From Streptosporangium subroseum (GTDB lineage: Bacteria; Actinomycetota; Actinomycetes; Streptosporangiales; Streptosporangiaceae), in contig NZ_FZOD01000029.1 of NCBI RefSeq assembly GCF_900188345.1, positions 41,370-105,369 on the forward strand: DNA of 64,000 nt. Reading direction: 5' to 3'. Position 1 is the stretch's first letter. The number at the start of each line of letters is the position of its first letter. Positions 34,016-42,521 of this stretch are shown piece after piece. The position numbers were made by a program, and so were the translations under genes. A model generated the notes under the pieces. It ran no database searches. It worked only from the letters and a program-made list of their open reading frames with translations, and was not told the origin of the DNA.

Positions 34016-35110
34016 TCAGCCGAGGCGGACGTCACGGACCTTCGCCGAGGAGGCCACGAAGTCGAGCAGGCGCGTTCCCTCCAGCTCCAGCGCCTCCCGT
34101 TCCTGCGTGCTCACCGGCTGGAAGAGATCCACCTCCAGGACCGCCTCGCCCCGCTTCTGCGCCACCTTCCACATACCCCGGACGAACCCGTCGACCAGCA
34201 CCGTCGCCTTGATGATGCCGTTGACCGTGAAGACCCGCGCGCGGTACTCGTCCGCCATGATCCGGGTCCGGGTGCGGTCGGCGAACGACAGCAGCATGTT
34301 GTCGAACTCCGACAGGTAGCGCACCGGGGCCGGGGTGTCCGGGTCGGGCCGGGAGGCCTCGGGCAGATCCAGCAGCTCCGCGCCGTCCTCGGTCGCGAAG
34401 ACCCGCAGGCCCATGTCCCGGGCCACCTCCCCCAGCCGGGTCATGCCCGACCACTGCTGGATGTCCATCACCGTCGCGGGACCGTAGGCGGCCAGATAGC
34501 GGCGGATCGCCTCGCCCAGGGAGGGCCTCTCGTCCTGGGAGCGGCCCAGCCACGCCTCCGCGGTGGTGTGGGCGGGCTGACCGCCCACACCCCAGATTCC
34601 CCTCGGCGGAACCTGCACCAGGGCCAGCAGGCTGCGCACCCCTCTGACCAGGTCGGCCGCGGCGTGCTCCGGCCACCGTTCTCGCAGCGGTCCCCCGAGC
34701 TCACGGAAGGTCAGGGGCTGTTCCTCCAGCAGGGCCCGCCCCGCGGCGGCGAGCTCCTCCAGATCCACTCCGGCCGTTCCCCTGCCGTACGCACCCCCCA
34801 GCGCCCGCGTCATCATCGGCTGCAGCAGCGGGCGCAGGGCCATGCAGTCCTCCGCGGTGACCAGATGGATGGTGGAGCGCATCAGGCTCAGCCGCACCAC
34901 CCGGCGCTCGTGCAGCAGCCGGGCGAGATCGTCGTGGGCGAACCCCTCGAGACGGGTCCAGAGCCCGATGTAGGGAGGATTCGGTGCCTGGGCCTGCATG
35001 CCGTACAGGTGCCGGACGGCATCCAGCGTGGGCAGGCCCGTCCTGGTCAGCAGCAGCTGCCGGTCCAGGGTGGCTCGGTTGAGCGCGCGCCTGCTGAGCA
35101 CCTCGGGCAT
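34016..35110 (-). CDS. Winged-helix DNA-binding domain protein (HTH_42/YcaQ-like)
   Basis: 364 residues. The family's conserved landmarks are present: LSRRALNRATLDRQLLL, HLYGMQAQAPNPPYIGLWTRL, RRVVRLSLMRSTIHLVTAEDC, RYLAAYGPATVMDIQQWSGM and the late FDNMLLSFADRTRI-like segment (residues ~263-280). Related YcaQ/AlkX-type proteins unhook interstrand crosslinks as DNA glycosylases, and actinomycetes carry many paralogues, some in antibiotic clusters. Whether this one is catalytic is not clear. It stands alone on its strand. Confidence 0.82.
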   Translation of the reverse strand: MPEVLSRRALNRATLDRQLLLTRTGLPTLDAVRHLYGMQAQAPNPPYIGLWTRLEGFAHDDLARLLHERRVVRLSLMRSTIHLVTAEDCMALRPLLQPMMTRALGGAYGRGTAGVDLEELAAAGRALLEEQPLTFRELGGPLRERWPEHAAADLVRGVRSLLALVQVPPRGIWGVGGQPAHTTAEAWLGRSQDERPSLGEAIRRYLAAYGPATVMDIQQWSGMTRLGEVARDMGLRVFATEDGAELLDLPEASRPDPDTPAPVRYLSEFDNMLLSFADRTRTRIMADEYRARVFTVNGIIKATVLVDGFVRGMWKVAQKRGEAVLEVDLFQPVSTQEREALELEGTRLLDFVASSAKVRDVRLG

Positions 35111-35344
35111 GCATGTCCTCTCGCGGGGTTTCCGTTCCGGATCTCCACGAGAATATCAGAACGGAATGATTCGTTCCACTCGATTCCCTCGGCCTTCCAT
35201 CGTGACGAGCTCCACCCGGGCACCCCGCCCACGCCTACGGCACGCGCTCCTCGAACACCTCGCCTGCGAGTTCCCGGCCTTCTCCACCCTGGATGACCTG
35301 GCCTCCCAGGCGCGCGCGGAGGTAAGGCCGCCGTCCGTGCGTAC

Positions 35345-35485
35345 TTAGTCGAACATGCCCGCCTCCTCCTGGGAACGGCCCGACCGGGTGAGCCCGTGCG
35401 CCCAGACGGCAAGCGGACCGGCCCCCTGAGACCTCCATGCCGGCCGTCCGCCGGGGACGGCCGTCGTACCGTCCGGGCTGGTCAT
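35345..35485 (-). pseudogene. Alpha/beta hydrolase, N-terminal remnant (46 codons)
   Basis: The ATG at 35485 overlaps the stop of the SDR remnant (ATGA), as in an operon. The 46 residues PAWRSQGAGPLAVWAHGLTR and SGRSQEEAGMFD match the first strand and oxyanion loop of alpha/beta hydrolases. The frame then stops where the family goes on for ~200 residues. The nucleophile, acid and His are all missing. Sequence further left (35111-35344) shows no recognisable continuation. Confidence 0.6.
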
Positions 35486-35697
35486 GAGCCGCCTGCGGCG
35501 TCGGCGGCGGAACCGTGAGCGGCACGCGAGAGGCCGTCCCGCTTCTGCCAGCCGTCGAGGCGGCTCGCGTACTCCTCGCGCACCTCGTCCAAGCCTCCGA
35601 TGCCGAACAGCACCCGCAGCGGCGGTTCGGCGGCGTCGGCGAGTTCGAGCACCGCACGGCCCGAGGCCACGACGTCGCCGGGGACGATGTGCGCAGC
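35482..35697 (-). pseudogene. SDR-family oxidoreductase, C-terminal remnant
   Basis: The last ~71 codons read VPGDVVASGRAVLELADAAE, PPLRVLFGIGGLDEVREEYAS and RLDGWQKRDGLSRAAHGS. This is the usual C-terminal end of short-chain dehydrogenases of the classical NADP type found next to MmyB-like regulators. The Rossmann glycines and the Ser-Tyr-Lys triad are absent because the sequence changes abruptly near 35697 into the reverse complement of an XRE regulator. Confidence 0.65.
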
Positions 35698-36429
35698 ACC
35701 GGCGAAGAGCGCCTGGCGCGCGTGGGCAGCATCTCCACCGACTACTACACGCGCCTGGAGCAGGCCCGCGCCCCGCAGCCGTCGTCGTCGGTGCTGCGCG
35801 GCCTGACACGAGCGCTGCGGCTGACCCTGGACGAGCGGGACCACCTCTTCCGGCTCGCCGGGTACACCGCGCCTGACCGGCTCTCGGCCGACGACCACGT
35901 CTCCCCGGTGCTCCTCGGCCTTCTGGACCGCCCGCACGACATGCCGGCGCAGGTGATGACCGACCTCGGCGAGACCCTGGCGCAGAACACGCTCGCCACA
36001 GCGGTCTTCGGCGACCACACTCGACTCGACGGGCCGGAACGCAGCGCCGTGTACCGATGGTTCACCTCACCTGACGCCCGAGCGGCCTATCCGCCCGAGG
36101 ACAGGACAGAGGAGTCACGGATGCTGGTTGCGGACTTGCGCGCCGCAACGGTCCGGCGAGGCGACGCGCGGGCACGGGCGCTGGTGGACCGGCTGCTGCA
36201 GGACAGCACCGAATTCACCGCCGTGTGGTCCACGCACGCCGTCGCCGTCATGCGCAGCCGCCGCAAACGCATCCAGCACCCCGAAGCAGGTCTCCTCGAA
36301 CTCGACTGCCAAGCGCTCCTGGAGGAGGACCGGTCACAGATCCTGGCGCTCTTCGTGCCCGTACCCGGCACGGACACCGCCGACCGCCTCGCGCTTCTCG
36401 GCGTCCTCCGCGCCAGTCAGGACCACTGA
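35698..36429 (+). pseudogene. MmyB-like XRE regulator, 5'-truncated
   Basis: From about 35715 onward the frame encodes most of an MmyB-like regulator: the second half of the HTH (SISTDYYTRLEQARAPQPSS), LRGLTRALRLTLDERDHLFRLAGY and the ligand-binding domain (VLLGLLDRPHDMPAQVMTDL, EFTAVWSTHAVAV, GLLELDCQALLEEDRSQILALFVP). The first ~35 residues with HTH helices 1-2 are missing. The frame can be read back to an ATG at 35515, but that part is only the reverse strand of the SDR remnant. DNA binding is therefore unlikely. Confidence 0.65.
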
Positions 36430-36536
36430 CAACCGGCCGATCAGCTTCTACGCAAGCCGGGCGTCTCCGGCCGATGACGCGCCACACCCCTGATCGGTGA
36501 CGTGCCGGTTCGAGCACCCGCCGGTTGACCGCCCCG

Positions 36537-37334
36537 TCAGACGGTCGGGGGCACCCACACGTAGGGCGTCGTCGTCGCGATCGCCTCCAGGCCCAGCCTG
36601 GCCAGGATCGGCCGGCTGCTGTCGGAGGCGTCCACCCGCACGAGCCGGAACCCCCGGGCCACCGCAAGATCGGCCCGGTATGCCACCATCGCCCGGTAGA
36701 TCCCTCGCCCCCGCCACTCCTTCAGCGTCGAGCCACCCCACAGCGAGACGAAGTCCGTACCCTCGTGGAACCGCATCCACGCCGCGCACACCACGCGGTC
36801 CCCCGCCTCGGCGAGCACCACCACGCACGGGTCGCCGGGCCCGGCGATGTCGCGCTCCAGCATGTCGGGCAGCCAGCCGTGGTCGGCGTCCCAGACCGTC
36901 TCCTCCATCTCACGGATCCGCTCCAGATCGGCCCGCCCGCTCACCTCCCGCAGCCGCACCCCGTCGGCCAGCACGACGGCCCCGGACAGCTCGCCGACCT
37001 CGCCCACCAGGATGGTCTCCCGCTCCTGAGCCTCGAACCCGGCCGCCGTCAGCCGCTCGGGCAGGTCCGCGGGCAGGTCGTAGCCGTGATACTTCCACTC
37101 CACCTCACGACCGACCCGGGTGAAGAAGTCACGCTGGCGCGCGATGAACGCGTCCAGTTCGGCGCCGTCCAGCCCGCCCAGATCCCGATACGTCAGGGAA
37201 CCCTGTCCGTGCCCATTGGACACGGTCCGCAGCATCGGCCCGATCTTCTCGGCGGTACGGCCAGGCATCGGCCGAGCCCGGAGCTGCTCGTCATAGATGT
37301 GGAGGTAGGCCGAAGCCCGCGATGAGATGTCCAT
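36537..37334 (-). CDS. GNAT-family acetyltransferase
   Basis: 265 residues from ATG 37334; an alternative start is seven codons earlier. The C-terminal GNAT domain shows VVVLAEAGDRVVCAAWMRFH, the acetyl-CoA loop WGGSTLKEWRGRGIYRAMVA (R/Q-x-x-G-x-G/A type) and LVRVDASDSSRPILARLGLE. An N-terminal helical half (QRDFFTRVGREVEWKYHGYD) likely helps form the acceptor site. The substrate is unknown. Confidence 0.85.
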   Translation of the reverse strand: MDISSRASAYLHIYDEQLRARPMPGRTAEKIGPMLRTVSNGHGQGSLTYRDLGGLDGAELDAFIARQRDFFTRVGREVEWKYHGYDLPADLPERLTAAGFEAQERETILVGEVGELSGAVVLADGVRLREVSGRADLERIREMEETVWDADHGWLPDMLERDIAGPGDPCVVVLAEAGDRVVCAAWMRFHEGTDFVSLWGGSTLKEWRGRGIYRAMVAYRADLAVARGFRLVRVDASDSSRPILARLGLEAIATTTPYVWVPPTV

Positions 37335-37441
37335 TACGAACACCCAACCACACACACCGTCACCTTCGACATGGGGCTGTGTGGCGACCTGACCGACAAA
37401 ACCAACGGAATCCTCACGTGTCCCTCGTCGCTCAGAACTTT

Positions 37442-37987
37442 CTAGACGCGGTCCAGCCGCCGGTGCGGAGGCGGCGGCAGCTCCACCTCGATCGTGTCTC
37501 CGGGCCGCACCTCGCCGCCCGCCACCACCACGCCCATCACCCCGGCCCTGCGGACCAGCTCACCGGCCTCGTCCCGGCCCACCACCTGCTTCAGCAGGCC
37601 CGTCTGGAACGCCTCGATCTGTACGCAGGGGTTGCGCAGCCCGGTCACCTCGACCACCGCCTCCTCCCCCAGCCGCAGCAGCGCGCCCACCGGCAGGCCG
37701 AGCAGGTCGACGTCACGGGTGGTGACGTTCTCCCCCAACTCGCCCGCCGCCACGGAGAAACCCGCGACCCGCAGCTCGTCGTGGAGCTCGGCCTGGATCA
37801 GGTGGACCTGGCGCAGGTTGGGCTGGGTGGGATCCTGTGCCACGCGCGAGCGGTGCTTCACCGTCACCCCGAGATGCGCGTCCCCCTCCACCCCCAGTCC
37901 GGTCAGCAACCGGATGCCCGGCAGGCAGACCTTGCTGAAGGTGTGTGTGGCGCTGCTGCTCACCGCTGTCACTCGTCCGCTCGTCAT
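37442..37987 (-). CDS. MOSC-domain protein
   Basis: 181 residues from ATG 37987. GRVTAVSSSATHTFSKVCLP, LGVEGDAHLGVTVKHRSRVA, LGENVTTRDVDLLGLPVGALLRLG and a conserved Cys in RNPCVQIEAFQ follow the MOSC fold (molybdenum-cofactor sulfurase C-terminal). These proteins handle sulfur or Mo-cofactor chemistry, e.g. MOSC oxidoreductases that reduce N-hydroxylated bases. A long frame upstream of the ATG is not coding. Confidence 0.88.
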   Translation of the reverse strand: MTSGRVTAVSSSATHTFSKVCLPGIRLLTGLGVEGDAHLGVTVKHRSRVAQDPTQPNLRQVHLIQAELHDELRVAGFSVAAGELGENVTTRDVDLLGLPVGALLRLGEEAVVEVTGLRNPCVQIEAFQTGLLKQVVGRDEAGELVRRAGVMGVVVAGGEVRPGDTIEVELPPPPHRRLDRV

Positions 37988-38018
37988 GAAACGATCCTGC
38001 CCTGCCCCCGCCGGAGCT

Positions 38019-38032
38019 GAAAACGGGTTTTC
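38019..38032. promoter_or_regulatory. Palindrome between MOSC and recombinase genes
   Basis: GAAAAC-GG-GTTTTC is a perfect 6-2-6 dyad in the 102-bp divergent gap. It could be an operator or, given the recombinase, a recombination-site arm. Confidence 0.35.
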
Positions 38033-38089
38033 GAACACCCCGGGCGCCTTTACGTTGTAGATTTCCAGGATGTCGGTAGGGTCGGCACG

Positions 38090-39064
38090 GTGAGCGCGCC
38101 CGCCGTACCCGAGTCGCCCCGACCCGCCGTCGAACCCGCACGAGATCCCTACCGGGTGTATCTCGACTCCCTCACCAGCGCCGAGTCCCGCCGCGCCATG
38201 CGCGGCTGCCTGGACCGGCTGGCCGCCCTCGTCTCCGGCGACGAGGTCTCCTCCGGAGCCGGTCAGCCCTGGCACCTGCTGCGTTACGAGCACACGGTGC
38301 GCATCCGCGCCCTCATGACCGAGCGCGGCTGGTCCCCCTCCTACGTCAACAAACATCTGGTCGCGCTGCGCAGGGTGCTGCGCGAGGCCTGGCGGCTCGG
38401 CCAGATGACCGCCGAGGAGTATCAGCGCGCCGCCGACCTCCCGACGATCGAGCACACCCGCCTGCCCACGGGGCAGCATGTCCCGCCCGAGGTCGTGGGC
38501 GCCGCGCTGGCCGCGTGTGACCGCGACGACTCCCCCGCCGGGGTCCGCGACGCCGCCCTGCTGGCGGTGCTCTACTCCACCGGCTGCCGCCGCGCCGAGA
38601 TCGCCGGGATGGCCCTGGGCGACTACGACCCCGGATCGCGCTCGCTACGGGTGCGCGGCAAGCGCGACAAGGAGCGGATGGTCTATCTCACCGCCGAGGC
38701 CGTCGGCAGGATGGAGCGCTGGCTGGCCGTACGGGGCCGCCCGGCCGGGGCCCTGTTCTGCCCCATCGGCAAGTTCGGGGGTCTCCGGATCCGGGACGGC
38801 GAGCCGGCGGCCATGACGGGACAGGCGATCGCCGACATCCTGGGCAGGAGGCTGTCCGAGGCCGGGGCCGCCCCGCGTACCCCGCACGACTTCCGGCGCA
38901 CCTTCATCGGCGAGCTGCTCGACGCCGGCGTGGACCTGGCCACGGCTCAGGCCCTCGTCGGTCACTCCTCCCCCGCCACCACGGCCCGCTACGACCGGCG
39001 TCCCGAACGGCGCCGCCGCGAGGCCGTCGACAGGATCACCCTGCCCGCCCCCAAGCCGTTGTGA
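38090..39064 (+). CDS. Tyrosine recombinase / phage-type integrase
   Basis: 324 residues from GTG 38090. The N-terminal SAM-like core-binding domain contains WSPSYVNKHLVALRRVLREA. The catalytic domain has Arg I in YSTGCRRAEIAGM, Lys in RGKRDKERMVYL, His-x-x-Arg in TPHDFRRTFIGEL, His in QALVGHSSPATT and nucleophile Tyr in TARYDRRPE. All active residues are present. There is no excisionase, tRNA or phage gene beside it, so it may be a relic of an element or a solitary XerC/D-like enzyme. Confidence 0.9.
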   Translation: MSAPAVPESPRPAVEPARDPYRVYLDSLTSAESRRAMRGCLDRLAALVSGDEVSSGAGQPWHLLRYEHTVRIRALMTERGWSPSYVNKHLVALRRVLREAWRLGQMTAEEYQRAADLPTIEHTRLPTGQHVPPEVVGAALAACDRDDSPAGVRDAALLAVLYSTGCRRAEIAGMALGDYDPGSRSLRVRGKRDKERMVYLTAEAVGRMERWLAVRGRPAGALFCPIGKFGGLRIRDGEPAAMTGQAIADILGRRLSEAGAAPRTPHDFRRTFIGELLDAGVDLATAQALVGHSSPATTARYDRRPERRRREAVDRITLPAPKPL

Positions 39065-39070
39065 TCCCCG

Positions 39071-39206
39071 CACACCCGGCCGGTGTGACCCCGGTGCGCA
39101 CCCGTCGTCGTGATGCCCGCACACTCCGATCACGGTGCTCTCACCCATCCCAAACCACTGTGGCCCCGCCCGCCCCAGACCGCTGTCGCCCCGCCCGCCC
39201 CAGACC
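39071..39206. repeat. Repeat-rich region downstream of the recombinase
   Basis: A CACACC-CGGCC-GGTGTG hairpin (39071-39087) is followed by a near-copy of the sequence around the gene end (GTGATCCCCGCACAC near 39061 and GTGATGCCCGCACAC near 39110). Then come two tandem 25-bp units at 39155-39206 with the shared core GCCCCGCCCGCCCCAGACC. The rest of the 282-bp gap shows no gene. Confidence 0.6.
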
Positions 39207-39346
39207 CACCGTGACCGTCCGAGGACGGGGCTCGCGGTGATCTTTGCGCCACGGCCGCACCCCGACCGCCTCAAGTATTCACCGCACCTTCCACAACTGT
39301 CGGTCGCGCCCTTTACTATGAGCCACCTCAAGGAGGGACGTCCGCC

Positions 39347-39814
39347 ATGTTGGATGCGCTGATGGTTTCGCTGCTGGTCACGACCGATCTGCCACCGGAC
39401 ACAGACCTGGCCGAGTTCGGACAGTTGGTGGCCGATGCGGTGCAGACGCTCCAGCATGGTGAGGTGACATATCCGGGTTTCCTGCGGGGCGCGGCGTTCT
39501 GGTTGGACCGGCCCGCGCCACCGTCCGACGACGGGCTCCCCCTCCCGGTGACCGAGGAGCTGCGGTTCGCGGCGCTGCTCGGCTACCTGTCGGCCTCCAG
39601 CCCGTCGGGATCGGCGAAGGAGACGGCCGCCGACGCCGGCCGGGCGATCACCGCGGCCGTCGCCGCCCGGTACGGTGACCTGGGAAGCCCTCCCGCCGTA
39701 ATGGCGATCCGGAGCGAGGACGTGCGCGAGCGCACCCCCGCGTCGGCCGTTCTCGTCAGGACGACGGACGCCGTCCCCGAGCTGGCCACAGCGGCCACCC
39801 GCGTCTACGTCTAG
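39347..39814 (+). CDS. Hypothetical protein
   Basis: 155 residues with an excellent ribosome site (AAGGAGGG, 9 nt before the ATG) and normal codon usage. It is mainly alpha-helical with no membrane segment or motif I know: DTDLAEFGQLVADAVQTLQH, EELRFAALLGYLSASSPSGS, TAADAGRAITAAVAARYGDL. It has no conserved partner next to it apart from the sigma-factor gene 186 nt downstream, and it may be co-regulated with that gene. Confidence 0.6.
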   Translation: MLDALMVSLLVTTDLPPDTDLAEFGQLVADAVQTLQHGEVTYPGFLRGAAFWLDRPAPPSDDGLPLPVTEELRFAALLGYLSASSPSGSAKETAADAGRAITAAVAARYGDLGSPPAVMAIRSEDVRERTPASAVLVRTTDAVPELATAATRVYV

Positions 39815-40000
39815 TGCCCGGCCCAAGGACGAGACCGGCCACCGCCCCCGGAAGCGACGTCAAACGGAGGGGAATGTCGACCTTAGGTCGCCATGCTGTA
39901 TCGCCCTTGCTGCTGATTTGTGGCCACAGCACACCGTCACAGGACATAGCTTGATCTGCACAGGTGTTTACGCTGCGGCCCACGGGAAGGTGTGAGCTCT

Positions 40001-40957
40001 GTGAAGACCTCCGCGGAGGAAGACGACCTGACCCCGGCCGCGAGCGCGAGCACAGACCCGGTCAAGGACTACCTCAAGCAGATCGGCAGGGTCCCGCTGC
40101 TCAACGCCGAGCAGGAGGTCGAGCTCGCCAAACGCATCGAGGCCGGTCTGTTCGCGGCCGAGCAGCTCGGCACCGACGGCGAGCGGCTGCTCGCCGACGT
40201 GCGCGCCGAGCTGGAGTGGATCGCCGAGGACGGACTCCGGGCCAAGAACCACCTGCTGGAGGCCAATCTTCGCCTCGTGGTGTCACTCGCCCGGCGCTAC
40301 ACCGGCCGCGGCATGCCGTTCCTGGATCTGATCCAGGAGGGCAATCTGGGGCTGATCCGCGCGGTCGAGAAGTTCGACTACGCCAAGGGTTTCAAGTTCT
40401 CCACCTACGCCACCTGGTGGATCAAGCAGGCCGTCACCCGGGCCATGGCCGATCAGGCGCGGACCATCCGCATCCCGGTCCACATGGTCGAGATGATCAA
40501 CAAGCTGGCCCGCATCCAGCGGCAGATGGTCGCCGATCTTGGGCGCGAGCCCACCGACGACGAGCTGGCGACCGAGATGGAGATGACCCCCGAGAAGGTC
40601 GTCGAGGTCCAGAAGTACGGTCGCGAGCCGATCTCCCTGCACTCCCCGCTCGGCACCGAGGGCGACAACGAGTTCGGCGACCTCATCGAGGACTCCGAGG
40701 CGATCACTCCCGAGGACGCCGTGGCGTTCGCCCTGCTCCAGGAGCAGCTGCACATGGTCCTGGAGGCCCTGTCCGAGCGCGAGGCAGGGGTGGTGGCCAT
40801 GCGGTTCGGGCTTCGCGACGGACGACCCAAGACCCTCGACGAGATCGGCAAGGTCTACGGGGTGACGCGCGAGCGCATCCGGCAGATCGAGTCCAAGACG
40901 ATGACCAAGCTGCGTCACCCGTCGCGGTCCCGGGCGCTGCGCGACTATCTGACCTGA
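40001..40957 (+). CDS. RNA polymerase sigma factor, HrdB-like group 2
   Basis: 318 residues from GTG 40001 (GGAAGG 10 nt upstream); a GTG three codons earlier is too close to that site. Regions in order: 1.2 (DPVKDYLKQIGRVPLLNAEQ), 2 (NLRLVVSLARRYTGRGMPFL, LIQEGNLGLIRAVEKFDYAK, FSTYATWWIKQAVTRAMADQ), 3 (HMVEMINKLARIQRQMVADL) and 4 (LDEIGKVYGVTRERIRQIES, ending KLRHPSRSRALRDYL). Regions 2.4 and 4.2 are nearly those of the principal sigma, but the long acidic N-terminal region 1.1 is missing, so it is a non-essential HrdA/C/D-type factor with similar promoter preference. Confidence 0.93.
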   Translation: MKTSAEEDDLTPAASASTDPVKDYLKQIGRVPLLNAEQEVELAKRIEAGLFAAEQLGTDGERLLADVRAELEWIAEDGLRAKNHLLEANLRLVVSLARRYTGRGMPFLDLIQEGNLGLIRAVEKFDYAKGFKFSTYATWWIKQAVTRAMADQARTIRIPVHMVEMINKLARIQRQMVADLGREPTDDELATEMEMTPEKVVEVQKYGREPISLHSPLGTEGDNEFGDLIEDSEAITPEDAVAFALLQEQLHMVLEALSEREAGVVAMRFGLRDGRPKTLDEIGKVYGVTRERIRQIESKTMTKLRHPSRSRALRDYLT

Positions 40958-41131
40958 CGGCTCCCCGCCTCCTCGCCGGGAAGCCGGCCGGATCGCCCGG
41001 CCCACCGGAGAGCCGACCGGCTCGCACCGGCCGCCACCGCGCGTCGCCCGCGTCCCGGGCCGCGGAGCCGGTGTGTGAGCTTCAGGTGGGCGAAAGCGTC
41101 TCCGGCGAACGGGTGTCCTGCCCAGGAACGG

Positions 41132-41788
41132 TCAGTAGCCGACGGTGAAGCGCCGGTTGTGGTGCCTGGGCGTTTCGATCTCGTCGAGCAGGGCGATGGC
41201 GTAGTCCTCCCCGCTGATGGAGGAGTTGCCCTGCTCGTCGGTGATCAGCACGTCCGTGCCGACGCGGTACCGGCCCAGCCGCTCGCCCGGCGCGTGCGAG
41301 CCGAACCCGACCGGCGGGCTGAGGTAGAACCAGTCGACGTCCGCGGGAATCCGCCGCAGAACGTCGAGGAATTCCATGTGGAGCGTGACCTCCGGGAGAA
41401 ACTCCGGCGGGATGGTGGGTTCCTGCTGGATGAACACCTGCTCGCCCCCCTCGGTGCGCAGGAGGCTGCTCGCCCCGCCGACGACGGCGATGCGCACCTT
41501 GTTGTGCCGCGCGACGTCGACGAGGGTCGGTACCGTGTCCAGCAGGGACCTCCCGTCGTTCGTCGGACGGCTGCGGATGGCGCTGATCAGCACGTCGGCG
41601 TCCACGGTGAGCTCGCGGACGAGCTCCGCGTCGTAGAGCGAACCGGTGACGGCCCGGACGTTTTTGCGCTCCGGGATCGCGCCGGTGTTCCGGGCGACCG
41701 CGGTGACCTGGTGTCCGCGGCGGACCGCCTCATCCAGGATCCTGCTGCCGGCGTATCCCGTCGCGCCGAAAAGTACCAGCGTGGCCAT
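41132..41788 (-). CDS. NmrA-like NAD(P)-binding protein (atypical SDR)
   Basis: 218 residues from ATG 41788, six nt after GGGAG. The N-terminal nucleotide motif ATLVLFGATGYAGSRILDEA (G-x-x-G-x-x-G) is intact, followed by ADVLISAIRSRP and KVRIAVVGGASSLL. It lacks the Tyr-x-x-x-Lys of classical SDRs, as in NmrA/YwnB-like proteins that sense or use NAD(P)H. It is divergent from an HxlR regulator, a common redox- or aldehyde-responsive pairing. Confidence 0.88.
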   Translation of the reverse strand: MATLVLFGATGYAGSRILDEAVRRGHQVTAVARNTGAIPERKNVRAVTGSLYDAELVRELTVDADVLISAIRSRPTNDGRSLLDTVPTLVDVARHNKVRIAVVGGASSLLRTEGGEQVFIQQEPTIPPEFLPEVTLHMEFLDVLRRIPADVDWFYLSPPVGFGSHAPGERLGRYRVGTDVLITDEQGNSSISGEDYAIALLDEIETPRHHNRRFTVGY

Positions 41789-41910
41789 ATGGGTCTCCCT
41801 AAGGTGTCGAGCGGTGTCAGCGGGCCGTCGCGCCCGCGTCGTGGTGGGGCCGTACGCGGCCCGGGGCGGGAACGCCTCGATGGGTGGGGGCGCACATCGG
41901 GCGTTCCAAT

Positions 41911-41933
41911 GGTTACTTCTTGTGTGTAACACC
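41911..41933. promoter_or_regulatory. HxlR-type dyad operator
   Basis: GGTTAC and GTAACACC form an imperfect dyad in the only AT-rich part of the divergent NmrA/HxlR gap, 42 nt before the HxlR ATG. Confidence 0.5.
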
Positions 41934-41974
41934 ATCATGCGGAAGCATGGAGACAACCGGAAGGAGGCACTTTG

Positions 41975-42364
41975 ATGTCAGCCACGCACACGGATGTGCC
42001 CAAGACCCTCGAGCTGATCGACGACTGCCCGGTCCGCGAGGTGCTCGACAGGGTCGGCGACAAATGGAGCGTGCTGATCGTCGTCCTCCTCGGCCGGCGC
42101 ACGCACCGCTTCAGCGAGCTGCATCGCGCCATCGAGGGCATCAGCCAGCGCATGCTCACCCTGACGCTGCGCGCGCTGACCCGGGACGGGCTGGTCACCC
42201 GCACGGCGTACGCGACCGTGCCTCCCCGGGTCGACTACGAGCTGACCGAGCTCGGCCGGACCCTGCTCGTTCCCCTCACCGTGCTGGACGAGTGGGCCAA
42301 CGCGCACCGCGACCACATCCGGGCCGCCCGCGAGCACCACGACCGCGCCGCCGCTCCCCGATAA
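41975..42364 (+). CDS. HxlR-family transcriptional regulator
   Basis: 129 residues from ATG 41975, seven nt after a perfect AAGGAGG. The winged helix and the conserved early Cys are present: DDCPVREVLDRVGDKWSVLI, LLGRRTHRFSELHRAIEGIS, QRMLTLTLRALTRDGLVTR. In the family this Cys (residue ~17) often senses electrophiles or oxidants. It is divergent from the NmrA-like gene, its probable target. Confidence 0.92.
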   Translation: MSATHTDVPKTLELIDDCPVREVLDRVGDKWSVLIVVLLGRRTHRFSELHRAIEGISQRMLTLTLRALTRDGLVTRTAYATVPPRVDYELTELGRTLLVPLTVLDEWANAHRDHIRAAREHHDRAAAPR

Positions 42365-42521
42365 AGCCGCTCCCCGGCAAGGGGCACCTCTCCTCCGGCA
42401 CGGGTCGGTGCGGGGTTTCTCGACGTACGCGGTCGGGAACCCGAGGCCGTCAGGGTGGCCTCCCACTCGCGGCGTCCCGGACCGATGACGACGACCTGTG
42501 CTTCCGGTGAGGAACGTCGCA

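Noticed and set aside
35515..35697. N-terminal part of a 304-codon frame fused to the XRE regulator
   Set aside because: This stretch is the reverse strand of a recognisable SDR C terminus, so it is a by-product of the deletion and not regulator sequence.
39155..39206. CRISPR-like short repeats
   Set aside because: Only two tandem units without spacers; no cas genes and no other array in the window.
39878..39890. CGACC-TTA-GGTCG dyad upstream of the sigma factor gene
   Set aside because: Short and without a regulator nearby; it could arise by chance in GC-rich DNA.
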